Origin: Bacteroidota bacterium
GTDB taxonomy: Bacteria > Bacteroidota > Bacteroidia > SXHM01
Length of the DNA stretch: 36,774 bases
Direction: 5' to 3'
Assembly: GCA_947479755.1 (NCBI GenBank)
Contig: CANKAM010000036.1
Span: forward strand, 1-36,774
How positions within the stretch are numbered: the stretch's first letter is position 1; every line of letters starts with the position of its first letter. This document shows positions 1 to 7,202 of this stretch, in pieces. Both the position numbers and the translations under genes were made by a program. A model generated the notes under the pieces. The model was not told the origin of the DNA and ran no database searches. It saw nothing but the letters and a program-made list of their open reading frames with translations.

Positions 1-834
1 ATTCGTCAGAATGAGAAAGCCGAAACCAATGTAAAGGTTACAGGTTTACCACAACCTTATTACGATACCAGAATCATTTTTGAAGATAAGGCCTTAGGCG
101 AACTTAAGAAAATGTTGAACTTCAATCCCGGTACCGAGACCGTTTTCAACGTAATGAAAAACAACAAAGGTGAATACGTTTGCCGCTGGCAGAGCGAGGT
201 TCCTCTGGCACAGGCTGCACCTCCTGCACCCGGACAAAACGTTATGATTTACACCCAAACTGCTCCTGTTGGAAACATCAGCTATACTGAACAAACAACG
301 ACTACAGTTACAACAGGAGTTCCGGGAGCAAGTGCAAATGTGAATATGAATGTACCGGGAGTTAGCATGAACGTAAATATCAGCGATCCGTTTTATATGC
401 CTCCTGCTACCACTACAACTACGTATTCATCAACAACAACCACTACTACTTCATCCAACAATTACAGCAACAACAATATGCCTCCGCAAAACAATGCACC
501 GGCTATGAGCCCCGGCAGAGCACACATCAATAACGATTGCTGGGCGGGTTCTACAAATTCAAGCGAGTTTGACGGGATTAAAAAAAGCATTTCTTCAAAC
601 GGATTTGACGATACAAAATTGAGTCAGGCAAAAATGATTGTTCAGAAAAAATGTCTGACCTCTAATCAGGTTAAAGAAATCTGTCAATTGTTTGGCTTTG
701 AAGACAACATGCTTGATTTTGCCAAGTTTGCTTATGACTGGGTTTACGACCAAAGCAATTACTATGTGGTAAATGATGTATTCGGTTTTGAATCAAGCAA
801 AACTGAACTGAACAGCTTTATTTCAGGCTATTAA
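1..834 (+). CDS. DUF4476 domain protein, 5' end outside window
   Basis: The reading frame is open from the first base, so this is the C-terminal 277 residues of a longer protein. The ATG at 112 is probably internal, because sensible coding sequence (VTGLPQPYYDTRIIFEDKAL) precedes it. The middle is low complexity: Val/Asn-rich (VNMNVPGVSMNVNIS), then runs of Thr, Ser and Asn. The last ~95 residues, from NDCWAGS to the stop, look like DUF4476, a helical domain common in Bacteroidota exported proteins (SEFDGIKKSI, AKMIVQKKCLTSNQVKEIC, FAKFAYDWVYD). Family function is unknown. A signal peptide would lie outside the window. The low-complexity stretch is probably an extracytoplasmic linker (inference). 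A terminator follows 20 bases after the stop. Confidence 0.8.
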   Translation: MRQNEKAETNVKVTGLPQPYYDTRIIFEDKALGELKKMLNFNPGTETVFNVMKNNKGEYVCRWQSEVPLAQAAPPAPGQNVMIYTQTAPVGNISYTEQTTTTVTTGVPGASANVNMNVPGVSMNVNISDPFYMPPATTTTTYSSTTTTTTSSNNYSNNNMPPQNNAPAMSPGRAHINNDCWAGSTNSSEFDGIKKSISSNGFDDTKLSQAKMIVQKKCLTSNQVKEICQLFGFEDNMLDFAKFAYDWVYDQSNYYVVNDVFGFESSKTELNSFISGY

Positions 835-856
835 TAATCAGCCGTTGATAAACTAA

Positions 857-889
857 AAAGTCCTGCTTTAAAGCGGGACTTTTTTTTTG
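857..889 (+). terminator. Intrinsic terminator after DUF4476 gene
   Basis: The stem AGTCCTGC (859-866) pairs with GCGGGACT (873-880) with one G-T wobble. The TTTAAA loop can extend the pairing, and nine T follow. It isolates the DUF4476 gene from serC. Confidence 0.85.
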
Positions 890-921
890 CAACTTGCAGC
901 AGATTTAAACTAATAAACAAC

Positions 922-1995
922 ATGAGTAAAGTACATAATTTCAGCGCTGGACCTGGCATTCTTCCTCAGGAGGTATTGAATAAAGCTGCAGAAGCTGTTC
1001 TGAATTTCAACGGCATTAACCTTTCATTACTGGAAATTTCTCACCGCAGTAAAGACTTTATTCCTGTGATGGACGAAGCCCAGAAACTGGTAAAGGAATT
1101 GTTGGGCTTAGACGATGATTTTTATGTTCTATTTTTGGGTGGCGGTGCAAGCATGCAATTTGCCATGGTTCCTAGCAACCTCTTGCGCACCAACGGCACT
1201 GCGGCTTATGTGAACACAGGTGTATGGGCAAGCAAAGCCATTAAAGAAGCAAAGATGATTGGTAACACCAATGTTGTTGCTTCATCTGAAGACAAAAAAT
1301 TCAATTACATACCTAAAGGATATACAATACCTGCGGATGCAGACTACCTGCATATAACTTCTAACAACACCATTTACGGAACACAGATAAAACAATTCCC
1401 TAAAAGTCCTGTGCCGCTGGTATGCGATATGTCGAGCGATATTTTCAGCCGCAAGGTTAACGGCAATGATTTCTCGTTGATTTATGCCGGAGCACAAAAG
1501 AACATGGGTCCTGCAGGAGCAACTATGGTAGCAGTACGTCAGAGTGCACTTGGTAAAACCGACCGCAAAATTTTATCAATGCTGGATTACAAAGTGCATA
1601 TCAAAGGCGAATCGATGTATAACACGCCTCCTGTGTTCCCTATTTATGTTTCTATGCTTACCATGAAATGGCTGAAAGACAATGGCGGTGTGGAATGGAT
1701 TGAAAAAATAAACCGTCAGAAAGCAGATTTACTTTACAACGAAATTGACAGCAACCCATTATTTGTTGGCACCGTTGAGAAAGAAGACCGTTCTGATATG
1801 AATGTGTGTTTCCTGCTTAAGAATACTGTACTGGAACCTGAGTTTGATAAACTTGCAAAGGTTGCCAACCTGAGCGGTATCCGCGGACACAGAGATGTGG
1901 GCGGTTACCGTGCATCGCTTTACAATGCATTACCACTGGAAAGCGTGCAGGCACTGGTGGATGTAATGAAAGAATTTGGAAGAATAAAAGGATAG
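922..1995 (+). CDS. serC: Phosphoserine aminotransferase
   Basis: This PLP enzyme converts 3-phosphohydroxypyruvate and glutamate to phosphoserine and 2-oxoglutarate in serine biosynthesis, in the cytoplasm; the family can also act in pyridoxal phosphate synthesis. The protein is 357 residues, usual for SerC. It begins with the family signature HNFSAGPGILP. GGGASMQF (residues ~74-81) binds the cofactor phosphate, CDMSSD contains the cofactor-contacting Asp, and YAGAQKNMGPAG carries the Schiff-base lysine at K193. The end (LSGIRGHRDVGGYRASLYNA) is typical of the family. Its stop codon directly touches the serA start, so the two are translated from one message. No clear TAnnTTTG promoter is visible in the 87 bases upstream. 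Confidence 0.96.
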   Translation: MSKVHNFSAGPGILPQEVLNKAAEAVLNFNGINLSLLEISHRSKDFIPVMDEAQKLVKELLGLDDDFYVLFLGGGASMQFAMVPSNLLRTNGTAAYVNTGVWASKAIKEAKMIGNTNVVASSEDKKFNYIPKGYTIPADADYLHITSNNTIYGTQIKQFPKSPVPLVCDMSSDIFSRKVNGNDFSLIYAGAQKNMGPAGATMVAVRQSALGKTDRKILSMLDYKVHIKGESMYNTPPVFPIYVSMLTMKWLKDNGGVEWIEKINRQKADLLYNEIDSNPLFVGTVEKEDRSDMNVCFLLKNTVLEPEFDKLAKVANLSGIRGHRDVGGYRASLYNALPLESVQALVDVMKEFGRIKG

Positions 1996-2952
1996 ATGAT
2001 TAAAATTCTTGCCAACGATGGAATAGACGATACCGGTAAAGGCTTGCTGGAAGCAGCCGGTTTTACCGTTCTTACCGAAAAGGTGGCGCAGGAAAATCTT
2101 ATTGCCTTTATCAACGAACAAAGTGTTGATGCCCTGCTGGTGCGCAGTGCTACCAAGGTGCGCAAAGAGTTGATTGATGCCTGCAAAAACCTGAAACTGG
2201 TTGGACGCGGGGGTGTTGGTATGGATAATATTGATGTTGATTATGCCCGTACCATGGGTATTAATGTAATGAATACGCCTGCCGCATCTACACGCTCGGT
2301 AGCAGAATTAGTGTTTGCTCATCTTTACGGAATGGTGCGTGGCATCTATGATTCAAACCGCAAAATGCCTGTTGCTGACGGAGCAAAATTCAATGAACTG
2401 AAAAAGAAATATGCCAACGGCACCGAGCTGAAAGGTAAAACGATGGGCATTATCGGTTTCGGAAGAATTGGTCAGGAAGTGGCTGCCATTGCGGTGGGCA
2501 ACGGGATGAATGTTCTGGCTTATGACCCTTATATTGCTGATGTAATCATTGGTTTTGAGATTTTTAGTCTGGGCCGGGTGGAAGTAAAAGTGAAAACAGT
2601 TTCGCTGGACGAAGTGCTGAGAAACAGCGATGCACTTACGCTTCATGTTCCTTTTACTGGCGGCTATCTGCTTACCAAAGAAGAATTCGCGAAAATGAAA
2701 AAAGGTGTATTACTGGTGAACTCTTCACGCGGAGAAGTAATTAATGAAACTGATTTAATTGCTGCATTAGATGAGGGACAGGTGGCTGCAGCTGGGTTAG
2801 ATGTTTTTGCCAACGAGCCAAACGTAAATACCGCATTGCTGCAACATAACAAGGTATCGCTTACACCGCATATTGGCGCTGCCACTATGGAAGCACAGGA
2901 ACGCATAGGTATTGAAATAGCGGAGAAGATTATTGCTTTTTTCAAAGCCTGA
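1996..2952 (+). CDS. serA: D-3-phosphoglycerate dehydrogenase, short form
   Basis: It catalyses the first step of serine synthesis, oxidising 3-phosphoglycerate with NAD. It is a D-2-hydroxyacid dehydrogenase of 318 residues. The NAD-binding loop GFGRIG spans residues 154-159. The catalytic triad is R245 (NSSRGEVI), E274 (FANEP) and H292 (TPHIGA). It stops shortly after the catalytic domain and lacks the C-terminal ACT domain that gives serine feedback in the ~410-residue E. coli enzyme. Short forms are known in the family, so I read this as natural rather than truncated. Feedback inhibition by serine through an ACT domain is therefore not expected. ATG follows the serC stop with no gap, and the DUF1015 gene starts 3 bases after its TGA. 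Confidence 0.94.
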   Translation: MIKILANDGIDDTGKGLLEAAGFTVLTEKVAQENLIAFINEQSVDALLVRSATKVRKELIDACKNLKLVGRGGVGMDNIDVDYARTMGINVMNTPAASTRSVAELVFAHLYGMVRGIYDSNRKMPVADGAKFNELKKKYANGTELKGKTMGIIGFGRIGQEVAAIAVGNGMNVLAYDPYIADVIIGFEIFSLGRVEVKVKTVSLDEVLRNSDALTLHVPFTGGYLLTKEEFAKMKKGVLLVNSSRGEVINETDLIAALDEGQVAAAGLDVFANEPNVNTALLQHNKVSLTPHIGAATMEAQERIGIEIAEKIIAFFKA

Positions 2953-2955
2953 TTC

Positions 2956-4203
2956 ATGGCAATTATCAAACCCTTCAAAGGAATTACACCCACTGCCAAT
3001 AACGTTGCGCAGGTAGTTACCCGTCCCTTTGATTTTTATTCTAAAGAACAACGCAGTGTTATACTGGACGAAAATCCTGTTTCGTTTCTTCACGTAATTG
3101 CACCCGAACACAGGAGTGATATAAAAAGTGAACCCAACTCGCCCGACCTGTTTCGTAAGAGCAAATCACGTTTTCAGACCTTTCTTGACAAAAGCATTCT
3201 GGTGCAGGACAGTGCCGAATCACTTTATGTATACACACAGGTCATCAATGGAATATCACATACGGGAATTATAGGCTGCGCATCGGTTGAAGATTATAAG
3301 AACAATGTTATACGCAAGCACGAACATACCATTACAGAGCGTGAAGAGACCTTGAAAAATTACCTGCGCGTGTGCGATATCAATGGCGAGCCGGTGTGCA
3401 TGACTTACCGCCCTTCATCTGAAATTGCTGCTATAACAGAGGAAATAACAACGCGCAAACCTGATTTTAATTTTATTACTGCCGATACTATCCGCCACAA
3501 ACTCTGGAAAATAAATGATGCATGGGAAGTAGAAAAAATCACTGCTGCTTTTGCTTCCATACCCGCTATTTACATTGCTGACGGGCATCACCGCTGCTCC
3601 TCTTCTGCCTTGCTTGCCGAAGAAATGAAGGCAGAAAATCCTCATCATACCGGTAAGGAGGCCTACAATTATTTCATGGCAATCTATTTTCCGGATAATG
3701 AATTGCAGATATGCGAGTTTAACCGCATTGTAAGGGATTTAAACGGACTGAATATTGAACGATTTACTGAAAAGCTATCCGAGAATTTTAAAGTAAAAGC
3801 CAGCAGCACTGAGGTGGTAAAACCCACACAGGCCAAACACTTCGGCATGTACCTTGAGCATACATGGTATTCACTGGAACTGCGCGACAAAAAACTGAAC
3901 GAGGGCAACCCTGTTAAATCACTGGATGTTTCTATTCTCACCGAACTTATCCTCACGCCTGTTTTAGATATACATGACCAGCGTACCGATAAACGCATTG
4001 GTTTTGTAAGCGGCACCAAAGGTGTGGAAGAACTGGTGCGCAAGGTTGACAGCGGTGCATGGAAAGTTGCCTTTACCCTTTACCCCGTTCAGGGTGCAGA
4101 GTTCTACAGTATTGCAGATGGCGGTTATTTTATGCCACCAAAAAGCACTTACATTGAGCCTAAGCTAAGGAGCGGGTTGGTTATTTATTCGCTGGAAATC
4201 TAA
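2956..4203 (+). CDS. DUF1015 family protein in serine operon
   Basis: The 415-residue protein matches DUF1015. It has the N-terminal IKPFKGITPT start, and the signature ADGHHRCSSS at residues 208-217 in the middle. DUF1015 proteins are cytoplasmic, of unknown function, and in Bacteroidota are commonly found beside serA and serC, as here. ATG is 3 bases after the serA stop, so it is the third gene of the operon. The position suggests a role in serine or phosphoserine metabolism (inference). The conserved Asp-Gly-His-His-Arg cluster looks like a metal or phosphate site, but no activity can be claimed. No strong terminator follows; the next 291 bases hold an inverted repeat and short direct repeats. 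Confidence 0.9.
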   Translation: MAIIKPFKGITPTANNVAQVVTRPFDFYSKEQRSVILDENPVSFLHVIAPEHRSDIKSEPNSPDLFRKSKSRFQTFLDKSILVQDSAESLYVYTQVINGISHTGIIGCASVEDYKNNVIRKHEHTITEREETLKNYLRVCDINGEPVCMTYRPSSEIAAITEEITTRKPDFNFITADTIRHKLWKINDAWEVEKITAAFASIPAIYIADGHHRCSSSALLAEEMKAENPHHTGKEAYNYFMAIYFPDNELQICEFNRIVRDLNGLNIERFTEKLSENFKVKASSTEVVKPTQAKHFGMYLEHTWYSLELRDKKLNEGNPVKSLDVSILTELILTPVLDIHDQRTDKRIGFVSGTKGVEELVRKVDSGAWKVAFTLYPVQGAEFYSIADGGYFMPPKSTYIEPKLRSGLVIYSLEI

Positions 4204-4265
4204 TTCCCCTTATCTCTTTAAATTATTTCTCTGGTCTGCATCAACTTTTCGTTGGCTATTAAAGG

Positions 4266-4302
4266 GTATTTTCAATAAATTTTTTCAGTTTATTGAAAAT
4301 AC
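4266..4302. repeat. 14-bp perfect inverted repeat upstream of FIST gene
   Basis: GTATTTTCAATAAA (4266-4279) and its exact reverse complement (4289-4302) flank a 9-base loop. It lies 63 bases after the DUF1015 stop and 192 bases before the FIST start. It has no proper T-run outside the stem, so it could be an operator, an RNA hairpin or a weak terminator. Sequence alone does not decide. Confidence 0.6.
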
Positions 4303-4369
4303 TATTGAACATACAAAATAGATGAACTGAGAAATATTTCCGCCAAATGGAAACCATAACAGCTTTAGT

Positions 4370-4411
4370 TGCGTTAAAAATCCCGCATTAAAAATCGGCA
4401 TTAAAAAAACA
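4370..4411. repeat. Three short tandem repeats of GCATTAAAAATC type
   Basis: GCGTTAAAAATC, GCATTAAAAATC and GCATTAAAAAAAC follow one another at 13-14 base spacing, ending about 84 bases before the FIST start. They may be binding sites or simple A-rich repetition. No recognised promoter element was found in this 291-base gap. Confidence 0.45.
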
Positions 4412-4494
4412 AGCCTTCATAGTAACAATAGCTTCATCTGTCTAAAAAAGAAAAATACTTACACTAACAAAAAATAATTTCAAACCTCGAAAAA

Positions 4495-5634
4495 ATGAAA
4501 ACAGAACAACGTAACTGGACATCAAACAAAGGATGGAAACAGGAATCAGACAAAGGGCTAAACGGCTCAGCTAATTTTGTAACCGTATTTGGTTCACGCG
4601 GTGCATTAAGCGACCCCGCTCGTTTCAATGAAATTAAGGCTTTTTACCCGAACGCTCAAATTATGTCGGGAACAACATCAGGCGAAATTTTCAATGATTC
4701 GGTTTATGACGATTCAATTGTTGTATCAGCTGTTGAGTTTGAAAAAACAAAACTGAAAACGGTTAAAGCAACTATCAATGAACATAATGGCGACAGCTAC
4801 GCAACAGGCGCTGCTATCGCAAAACAACTGATGGCTGCCGACCTTAAACACGTTTTTATTTTATCTGACGGTTTAAAAGTAAACGGCAGTGAATTATCGC
4901 GCGGTTTAAATGATACACTTGAAAATAAAGTTACCGTAACCGGTGGACTGGCAGGTGACGCTGCTAAATTTGAAAAAACACTGGTAGGTTTAAATGAAAC
5001 TCCTTCTGAAGGAAACATTGTAGCCATTGGTTTTTATGGTAACGATTTAAAAGTTGGTTTTGGTTCTGTTGGAGGCTGGGATGTATTTGGTGTAGAACGC
5101 CATGTTACAAAATCAGTAGGCAATGTATTATATGAGTTAGACGGCCAACCGGCACTTGATTTATACAAAATGTACCTGGGTGATAAAGCAAAAGATCTTC
5201 CGGGTTCTGCTCTGCTCTTCCCGCTTGGAATGAGAATAAACGAAGACTCAGAATCGCTGGTAAGGACGGTATTGGCGGTGAGCGAAGAAAATAAGTCAAT
5301 GACTTTTGCGGGTGATATTCCGCAAGGGGCAACAGTTAGATTAATGAAAGCAAATTTTGATAAACTGATTGACGGAGCCGGAAATGCTGCAGAAAACAGT
5401 TACCAGTCATTAGGAGCGCAATCAGATTTTGCAATTTTAATCAGCTGTGTAGGACGCAAACTGGTACTTGACCAACGAATTGAAGAGGAAGTGGAAGCTG
5501 TGCGTGATATATTGGGAAATAATCCTGCTATTACAGGTTTCTATTCTTACGGTGAAATTTCACCAATTTTATCAACTGTAAAATGTGAGTTGCACAATCA
5601 GACAATGACCATTACAACTTTTACAGAAGCTTGA
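4495..5634 (+). CDS. FIST domain sensor protein
   Basis: The 379-residue protein resembles FIST (F-box and intracellular signal transduction) proteins. FIST_N covers roughly residues 20-190 (FVTVFGSRGALSDPARF, IMSGTTSGEIFNDS, HVFILSDGLKVNGSELSRG, VTGGLAGD). FIST_C covers roughly residues 200-360 (LDLYKMYLGD, ALLFPLGM, AILISCVGRKLVLDQR, GFYSYGEISP). The family is a predicted intracellular sensor of small ligands, possibly amino acids, usually encoded with kinases, GGDEF or phosphatase partners. No signal peptide or membrane segment is seen. Downstream are a SpoIIE phosphatase and a receiver protein. A terminator at 5664-5690 separates this gene from them, so it may be made in excess of its partners (inference). 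Confidence 0.88.
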   Translation: MKTEQRNWTSNKGWKQESDKGLNGSANFVTVFGSRGALSDPARFNEIKAFYPNAQIMSGTTSGEIFNDSVYDDSIVVSAVEFEKTKLKTVKATINEHNGDSYATGAAIAKQLMAADLKHVFILSDGLKVNGSELSRGLNDTLENKVTVTGGLAGDAAKFEKTLVGLNETPSEGNIVAIGFYGNDLKVGFGSVGGWDVFGVERHVTKSVGNVLYELDGQPALDLYKMYLGDKAKDLPGSALLFPLGMRINEDSESLVRTVLAVSEENKSMTFAGDIPQGATVRLMKANFDKLIDGAGNAAENSYQSLGAQSDFAILISCVGRKLVLDQRIEEEVEAVRDILGNNPAITGFYSYGEISPILSTVKCELHNQTMTITTFTEA

Positions 5635-5663
5635 AAATAATAAAGACTGAAACATCCTTGAAG

Positions 5664-5690
5664 CCTGTCCGTTTGAGCGGACAGGTTTTT
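5664..5690 (+). terminator. Intrinsic terminator between FIST and phosphatase genes
   Basis: CCTGTCCG (5664-5671) pairs perfectly with CGGACAGG (5678-5685) around a six-base loop and is followed by TTTTT. It lies inside what looks like one signalling operon and may set the ratio of sensor to downstream proteins by partial readthrough. Confidence 0.85.
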
Positions 5691-5717
5691 GGATTCATAA
5701 AGAGATAGAAAACTACA

Positions 5718-6698
5718 GTGAACAACGGACTTTTAGACCGCCAGCTTAAACGTTACCTCAGAAATAACCCTCCGCTTCCACCCGAGGCTGAAGAATTATT
5801 TAAGGCAGTAAGCCATGCTTACGACCATTATGAGGAAGACCGTCTGATGCTTGAACGCACTGTGGAACTTAACTCCATTGAGTTGACTCAGGCTAATAAA
5901 AAGCTGATGACTCTTTTTAAAGATCTGGAAGAAAAAAACAACGACCTTCTGAGCAGTATCCGTTACGCGAAAATGATTCAGGAAGCCATACTTCCTCCTG
6001 ATACTGCTTTCCAGAAATTAGTTCCCGACCACTTTATTTTCTTTAAACCGCGAGATATGGTAAGCGGGGATTTTTATTGGCTGGAAGAACACGATGGCAA
6101 AGCACTTATAGCTGCCGTTGACTGCACCGGACATGGAGTTCCGGGTGCATTTATGTCCATTGTAGGTTACAATTTATTAACCACTGCCGTGAAACAAAAC
6201 CAATTAACAGAACCTAATCTGGTACTTGACCAATTAAATCAAGGTGTAAATAAAACCTTGCGCCAAAACAAAGAGGATATGTCTATAAAAGACGGAATGG
6301 ATATAGCCTTTTGCAGTATTGATACTAAAAAAATGCAACTGCAATATTCAGGTGCATACAATCCTCTTTACCATTTCCGTGACGGACAACTCATGGAAAC
6401 CAAAGGGGATAAATTCCCTATTGGCATATCATTTAAAGATAATTTCAACAAATTCAGTAACCACACAGTTGATATACAACCCGGTGATATGTTCTACATT
6501 TTTACTGATGGTTTTCCTGACCAGTTTGGCGGACCAAAAGGAAAAAAATTCAAGTACGATCAATATAAAAGTATGCTCAAAACAATGAGCAGCATGCCTT
6601 GCAGCGAACAATTACCTTTTATTGAAAATACATTCAACGAATGGAAAGGTGATTTACTGCAGATTGATGACGTGCTTGTAATTGGCTTTAAGTTTTAA
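5718..6698 (+). CDS. SpoIIE/PP2C-type serine phosphatase with coiled-coil N-terminus
   Basis: The 326-residue protein has an N-terminal charged helical segment (residues ~1-85; NGLLDRQLKRYL, then ELNSIELTQANKKLMTLFKDL, broken here as a likely coiled coil). A SpoIIE-type PPM phosphatase domain follows (~90-326). Metal-binding motifs are intact: MVSGDFYW with D118, AAVDCTGHGVPGAF with D135, IFTDGFPDQFGG with D264. Such phosphatases dephosphorylate Ser/Thr on partner proteins, often anti-sigma antagonists, but no antagonist or anti-sigma gene is in view. Translation starts at GTG; no ATG fits upstream. The receiver gene begins 3 bases after its stop. The N-terminal helix may dock on the FIST protein (inference). 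Confidence 0.9.
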   Translation: MNNGLLDRQLKRYLRNNPPLPPEAEELFKAVSHAYDHYEEDRLMLERTVELNSIELTQANKKLMTLFKDLEEKNNDLLSSIRYAKMIQEAILPPDTAFQKLVPDHFIFFKPRDMVSGDFYWLEEHDGKALIAAVDCTGHGVPGAFMSIVGYNLLTTAVKQNQLTEPNLVLDQLNQGVNKTLRQNKEDMSIKDGMDIAFCSIDTKKMQLQYSGAYNPLYHFRDGQLMETKGDKFPIGISFKDNFNKFSNHTVDIQPGDMFYIFTDGFPDQFGGPKGKKFKYDQYKSMLKTMSSMPCSEQLPFIENTFNEWKGDLLQIDDVLVIGFKF

Positions 6699-6701
6699 GC
6701 G

Positions 6702-7199
6702 ATGAAAAAAAGAAATTCTGTTCACACTACTATGGAAGGACTTTCCGGCTCACTTATTCCAGCTAAGGAATTGAAGATTTTTATAGTGGACGATGATGAG
6801 TTTTTTCTTAAACTGATTACCTCCTGCCTGTCTAAATTTACAGACTTTACCATTTACGAATTTTCAAATTATACAGATTGCCTTAACAGCAGAGTAAAAC
6901 CTGATATTGCAATTCTCGATTATTACATCGGCACCGATAACAATGATAAAACCAACGGAATTAAAGTGCTGACAAAGTTGCGTGAAAAATACCCCGCATT
7001 AATTGGATTTGTACTTTCCGGGAAAGCTGAACTTCCTTCTGAGAATGATAAGTTGAAGCATTTATTGGATACAAATTTCAGTGAAATGCGTAAGAAGTTT
7101 CGTGAAGGTTCCTATTTCTATTTTTATAAAAACAAAGCTTCCTGCTTTGAAATATTCGATATTCTTTCACACATTTCGTGGAAGAGTTCGGGCGAATAA
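6702..7199 (+). CDS. Receiver-only response regulator with extended loop
   Basis: The 165-residue protein is a single CheY-like receiver with no output domain. The acidic cluster is D30-D31-D32, the phosphoacceptor D73 (AILDYYIG), the conserved Ser/Thr S106 (VLSGKAE) and the conserved Lys probably K143 (FYFYKN). The distance from S106 to K143 is about 15 residues longer than usual because of an inserted helical stretch (PSENDKLKHLLDTNFSEMR), which is unusual. About 22 residues precede the domain; M11 is an alternative start. No histidine kinase is encoded nearby, so its phosphodonor must come from elsewhere. It is co-transcribed with the phosphatase and converges on the protease gene 3 bases away. 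Confidence 0.88.
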   Translation: MKKRNSVHTTMEGLSGSLIPAKELKIFIVDDDEFFLKLITSCLSKFTDFTIYEFSNYTDCLNSRVKPDIAILDYYIGTDNNDKTNGIKVLTKLREKYPALIGFVLSGKAELPSENDKLKHLLDTNFSEMRKKFREGSYFYFYKNKASCFEIFDILSHISWKSSGE

Positions 7200-7202
7200 C
7201 TT

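Noticed and set aside
400-480. Thr/Asn trinucleotide tract as a phase-variable repeat
   Set aside because: Codons are mixed and units are of three bases, so length change would not shift the frame; it reads as a low-complexity linker.
1996-2952. serA truncated by frameshift because the ACT domain is missing
   Set aside because: The catalytic domain is complete, the stop leads cleanly into the next gene, and short PGDH forms are common.
4204-4494. Riboswitch upstream of the FIST gene
   Set aside because: Only an A/T inverted repeat and short A-rich repeats are seen; no known riboswitch core could be recognised.
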